The notes under the pieces: generated by a model | Databases searched by the model: none | What the model was told of the DNA's origin: nothing | What the model saw: only the letters and a program-made list of their open reading frames with translations | In this document: positions 63,052-64,000 of the stretch, in pieces | Position numbering within the stretch: position 1 is the first letter of the stretch | Layout of the letters: each line of letters starts with the position of its first letter | Position numbers and translations under genes: made by a program | NCBI GenBank assembly: GCA_016710685.1 | Contig: JADJVC010000034.1 | Coordinates: 124,001 to 188,000, forward strand | Origin: Flavobacteriales bacterium | GTDB lineage: Bacteria; Bacteroidota; Bacteroidia; Flavobacteriales_F; PHOS-HE28 | Length of the DNA: 64,000 nucleotides | Direction of reading: 5' to 3'

Positions 63052-64000
63052 GGACCCTCGCCCTCTTCGACCTGGACGGCACGTTGACGCATGGCGACAC
63101 CATGCTCGCTTTCATCCGTTACCGGGCAGGGTCGTTGAAATATGCGTGGATCATGCTCCAGTCCGGCTTCTTGCATGTCTTGGGCCGCATCGGCCTGTTG
63201 CCGAAAGGCGCGGGGAAAAGGCGGTTGGTGCGCATGGCGTTCGCAGGTGCTTCCGTTGCTGAAGTAAGTCGCGAAGCCGAAAAATTTACGCAGGAAAAAT
63301 TGCCCAGCATGTTCCGCGCAGGTGCGGTGGAGCGCGTGAAATGGCACATGGCGGAAGGCCATCAGACGTGCATCGTAACGGCATCCTGCGGGCCGTGGGT
63401 GCGACATTGGTGCGCGGCGCAAGGGCTGGAGCTCATCGCCACCGGCATGGAGGAAAAGGCGGGCATTTACACCGGCGAACTTTCAACGCCCAACTGCAAA
63501 GGCGAAGAGAAAGTGCACCGCTTGAAGGAAACGTTCGACCTGCGCGAATATGCGAGCATCCATGCGTATGGCGATACGCCAAGCGACCGGCCCATGTTGG
63601 CCTTGGCCACGGACCCGTACTACAAGCCGTTCAACGTACAGCTGAGCGATGCTGATGAAGACCGGGACGTTGATGGTGCGAACAGCGCGCAACCCTTGCC
63701 GGCATGGGGTTTCAAAGCATTTGCCGGGTTGGCGTTGGCATTGGCGGCAGTGGGTGCCTTGCTCGTTCATCAAGCCTTCAAACCCATCACCGAAGCCGTT
63801 GCAAAAGGGGAATTCACGCGGGTGCGGGAAGCCTTTCCACGTCACGGGGACTGGCCGGACGACATTCGCTTTTTACCGGGGCACCGCGTGAAGCTGGAGG
63901 ATTCCGACGGCACCGTGCGCTATGAAGGTCCCTGGCAATGGGTTGAAACGGAAACATCCCTTCGGCTCGATGATCCCGCTTGGGACCGGCGTGTATTGTG
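63048..64000 (+). CDS. HAD-IB phosphatase with C-terminal membrane segment, partial (runs off right edge)
   Basis: GTG at 63048 overlaps the fusion-gene stop (GTGA), and the frame stays open to 64000 (317 codons). HAD motifs: FDLDGTLTHGD (I), VTASCGPW (II), a Lys after CKGEEK (III) and YGDTPSDRPMLALA (IV). This is the HAD-IB type expected to dephosphorylate polyprenyl-phospho-ribose-5-phosphate between the UbiA and DprE steps. After residue 210 a membrane segment follows (about 224-243) and then an unrecognised soluble region, so the full protein is larger than a simple phosphatase and its other part lies outside the window. Confidence 0.8.
   Translation, partial: MRTLALFDLDGTLTHGDTMLAFIRYRAGSLKYAWIMLQSGFLHVLGRIGLLPKGAGKRRLVRMAFAGASVAEVSREAEKFTQEKLPSMFRAGAVERVKWHMAEGHQTCIVTASCGPWVRHWCAAQGLELIATGMEEKAGIYTGELSTPNCKGEEKVHRLKETFDLREYASIHAYGDTPSDRPMLALATDPYYKPFNVQLSDADEDRDVDGANSAQPLPAWGFKAFAGLALALAAVGALLVHQAFKPITEAVAKGEFTRVREAFPRHGDWPDDIRFLPGHRVKLEDSDGTVRYEGPWQWVETETSLRLDDPAWDRRVL

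Overview
The window is bacterial, and the gene content points to Bacteroidota, probably a high-GC Flavobacteriales-like lineage. It encodes type IX secretion (T9SS) parts and cargo (a PorP/SprF-like protein, CHU_C-type and type A sorting domains, PKD repeats) and a clustered menaquinone pathway. Several gene starts are preceded by Bacteroidota-style promoters (TTG, about 19 nt, TAnnTTTG/TTCG). No rRNA, tRNA, CRISPR array, integrase or transposase was recognised.

Layout. 0-3.1 kb: one leftward reading frame with two TPR/histidine-kinase modules in tandem, cut by the left edge. 3.2-4.7 kb: an amidohydrolase 3' remnant and a leftward RelE-type toxin-antitoxin operon. 4.8-13.6 kb: a catalytic aldehyde dehydrogenase and a non-catalytic ALDH-like protein, separated by an accessory stretch (PD-(D/E)XK nuclease, anchored coiled-coil protein, GIY-YIG nuclease, DUF2200, DUF1801, VOC, then a membrane protein, a Cys/His-rich repeat protein and a Crp/Fnr regulator). 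13.6-14.4 kb: a DUF4160/DUF2442 pair bracketed by two copies of the ALDH-like 3' end. 15.1-16.5 kb: an SRPBCC-ArsR-SRPBCC operon with an operator-like palindrome over its promoter. 16.5-24.3 kb: a methyltransferase and a T9SS triad (PorP/SprF, PD40/TPR protein, giant PKD adhesin). 24.5-30.3 kb: a flavoprotein oxidoreductase lacking the redox cysteines, an MbnP/MbnH-like copper module, an OB-fold protein and a YceI protein. 30.4-39.5 kb: AddA-like and AddB-like helicase-nucleases around a second PKD cargo protein. 39.7-49.6 kb: a response regulator and the menaquinone cluster (thioesterase, menF, menD, menB, menA, menC, menE), interrupted before menA by two cargo segments, each followed by another copy of the menA 5' end. 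49.6-55.2 kb: housekeeping genes (trpS, acyltransferase, gatC, CPBP protease, kbl). 55.4-59.8 kb: a frameshifted beta-helix T9SS cargo gene with 426-bp internal repeats. 60.1-64 kb: a polyprenyl-phospho-arabinose type operon (UbiA, fused DprE1-DprE2, HAD phosphatase) cut by the right edge.

How the genes fit together. The men genes cover chorismate to demethylmenaquinone except the MenH step. The PorP/SprF, PD40 and PKD genes form a probable secretion/adhesion unit. The MbnP gene and its two di-heme peroxidase genes form a probable copper unit. The most unusual feature is structural: small, often toxin-antitoxin-like cargo sits between diverged copies of a core-gene edge at menA (three copies of the 5' end) and at the ALDH-like gene (two copies of the 3' end). 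Two probable one-base frameshifts lie at homopolymers (menB and the beta-helix gene), so base-level errors cannot be excluded.
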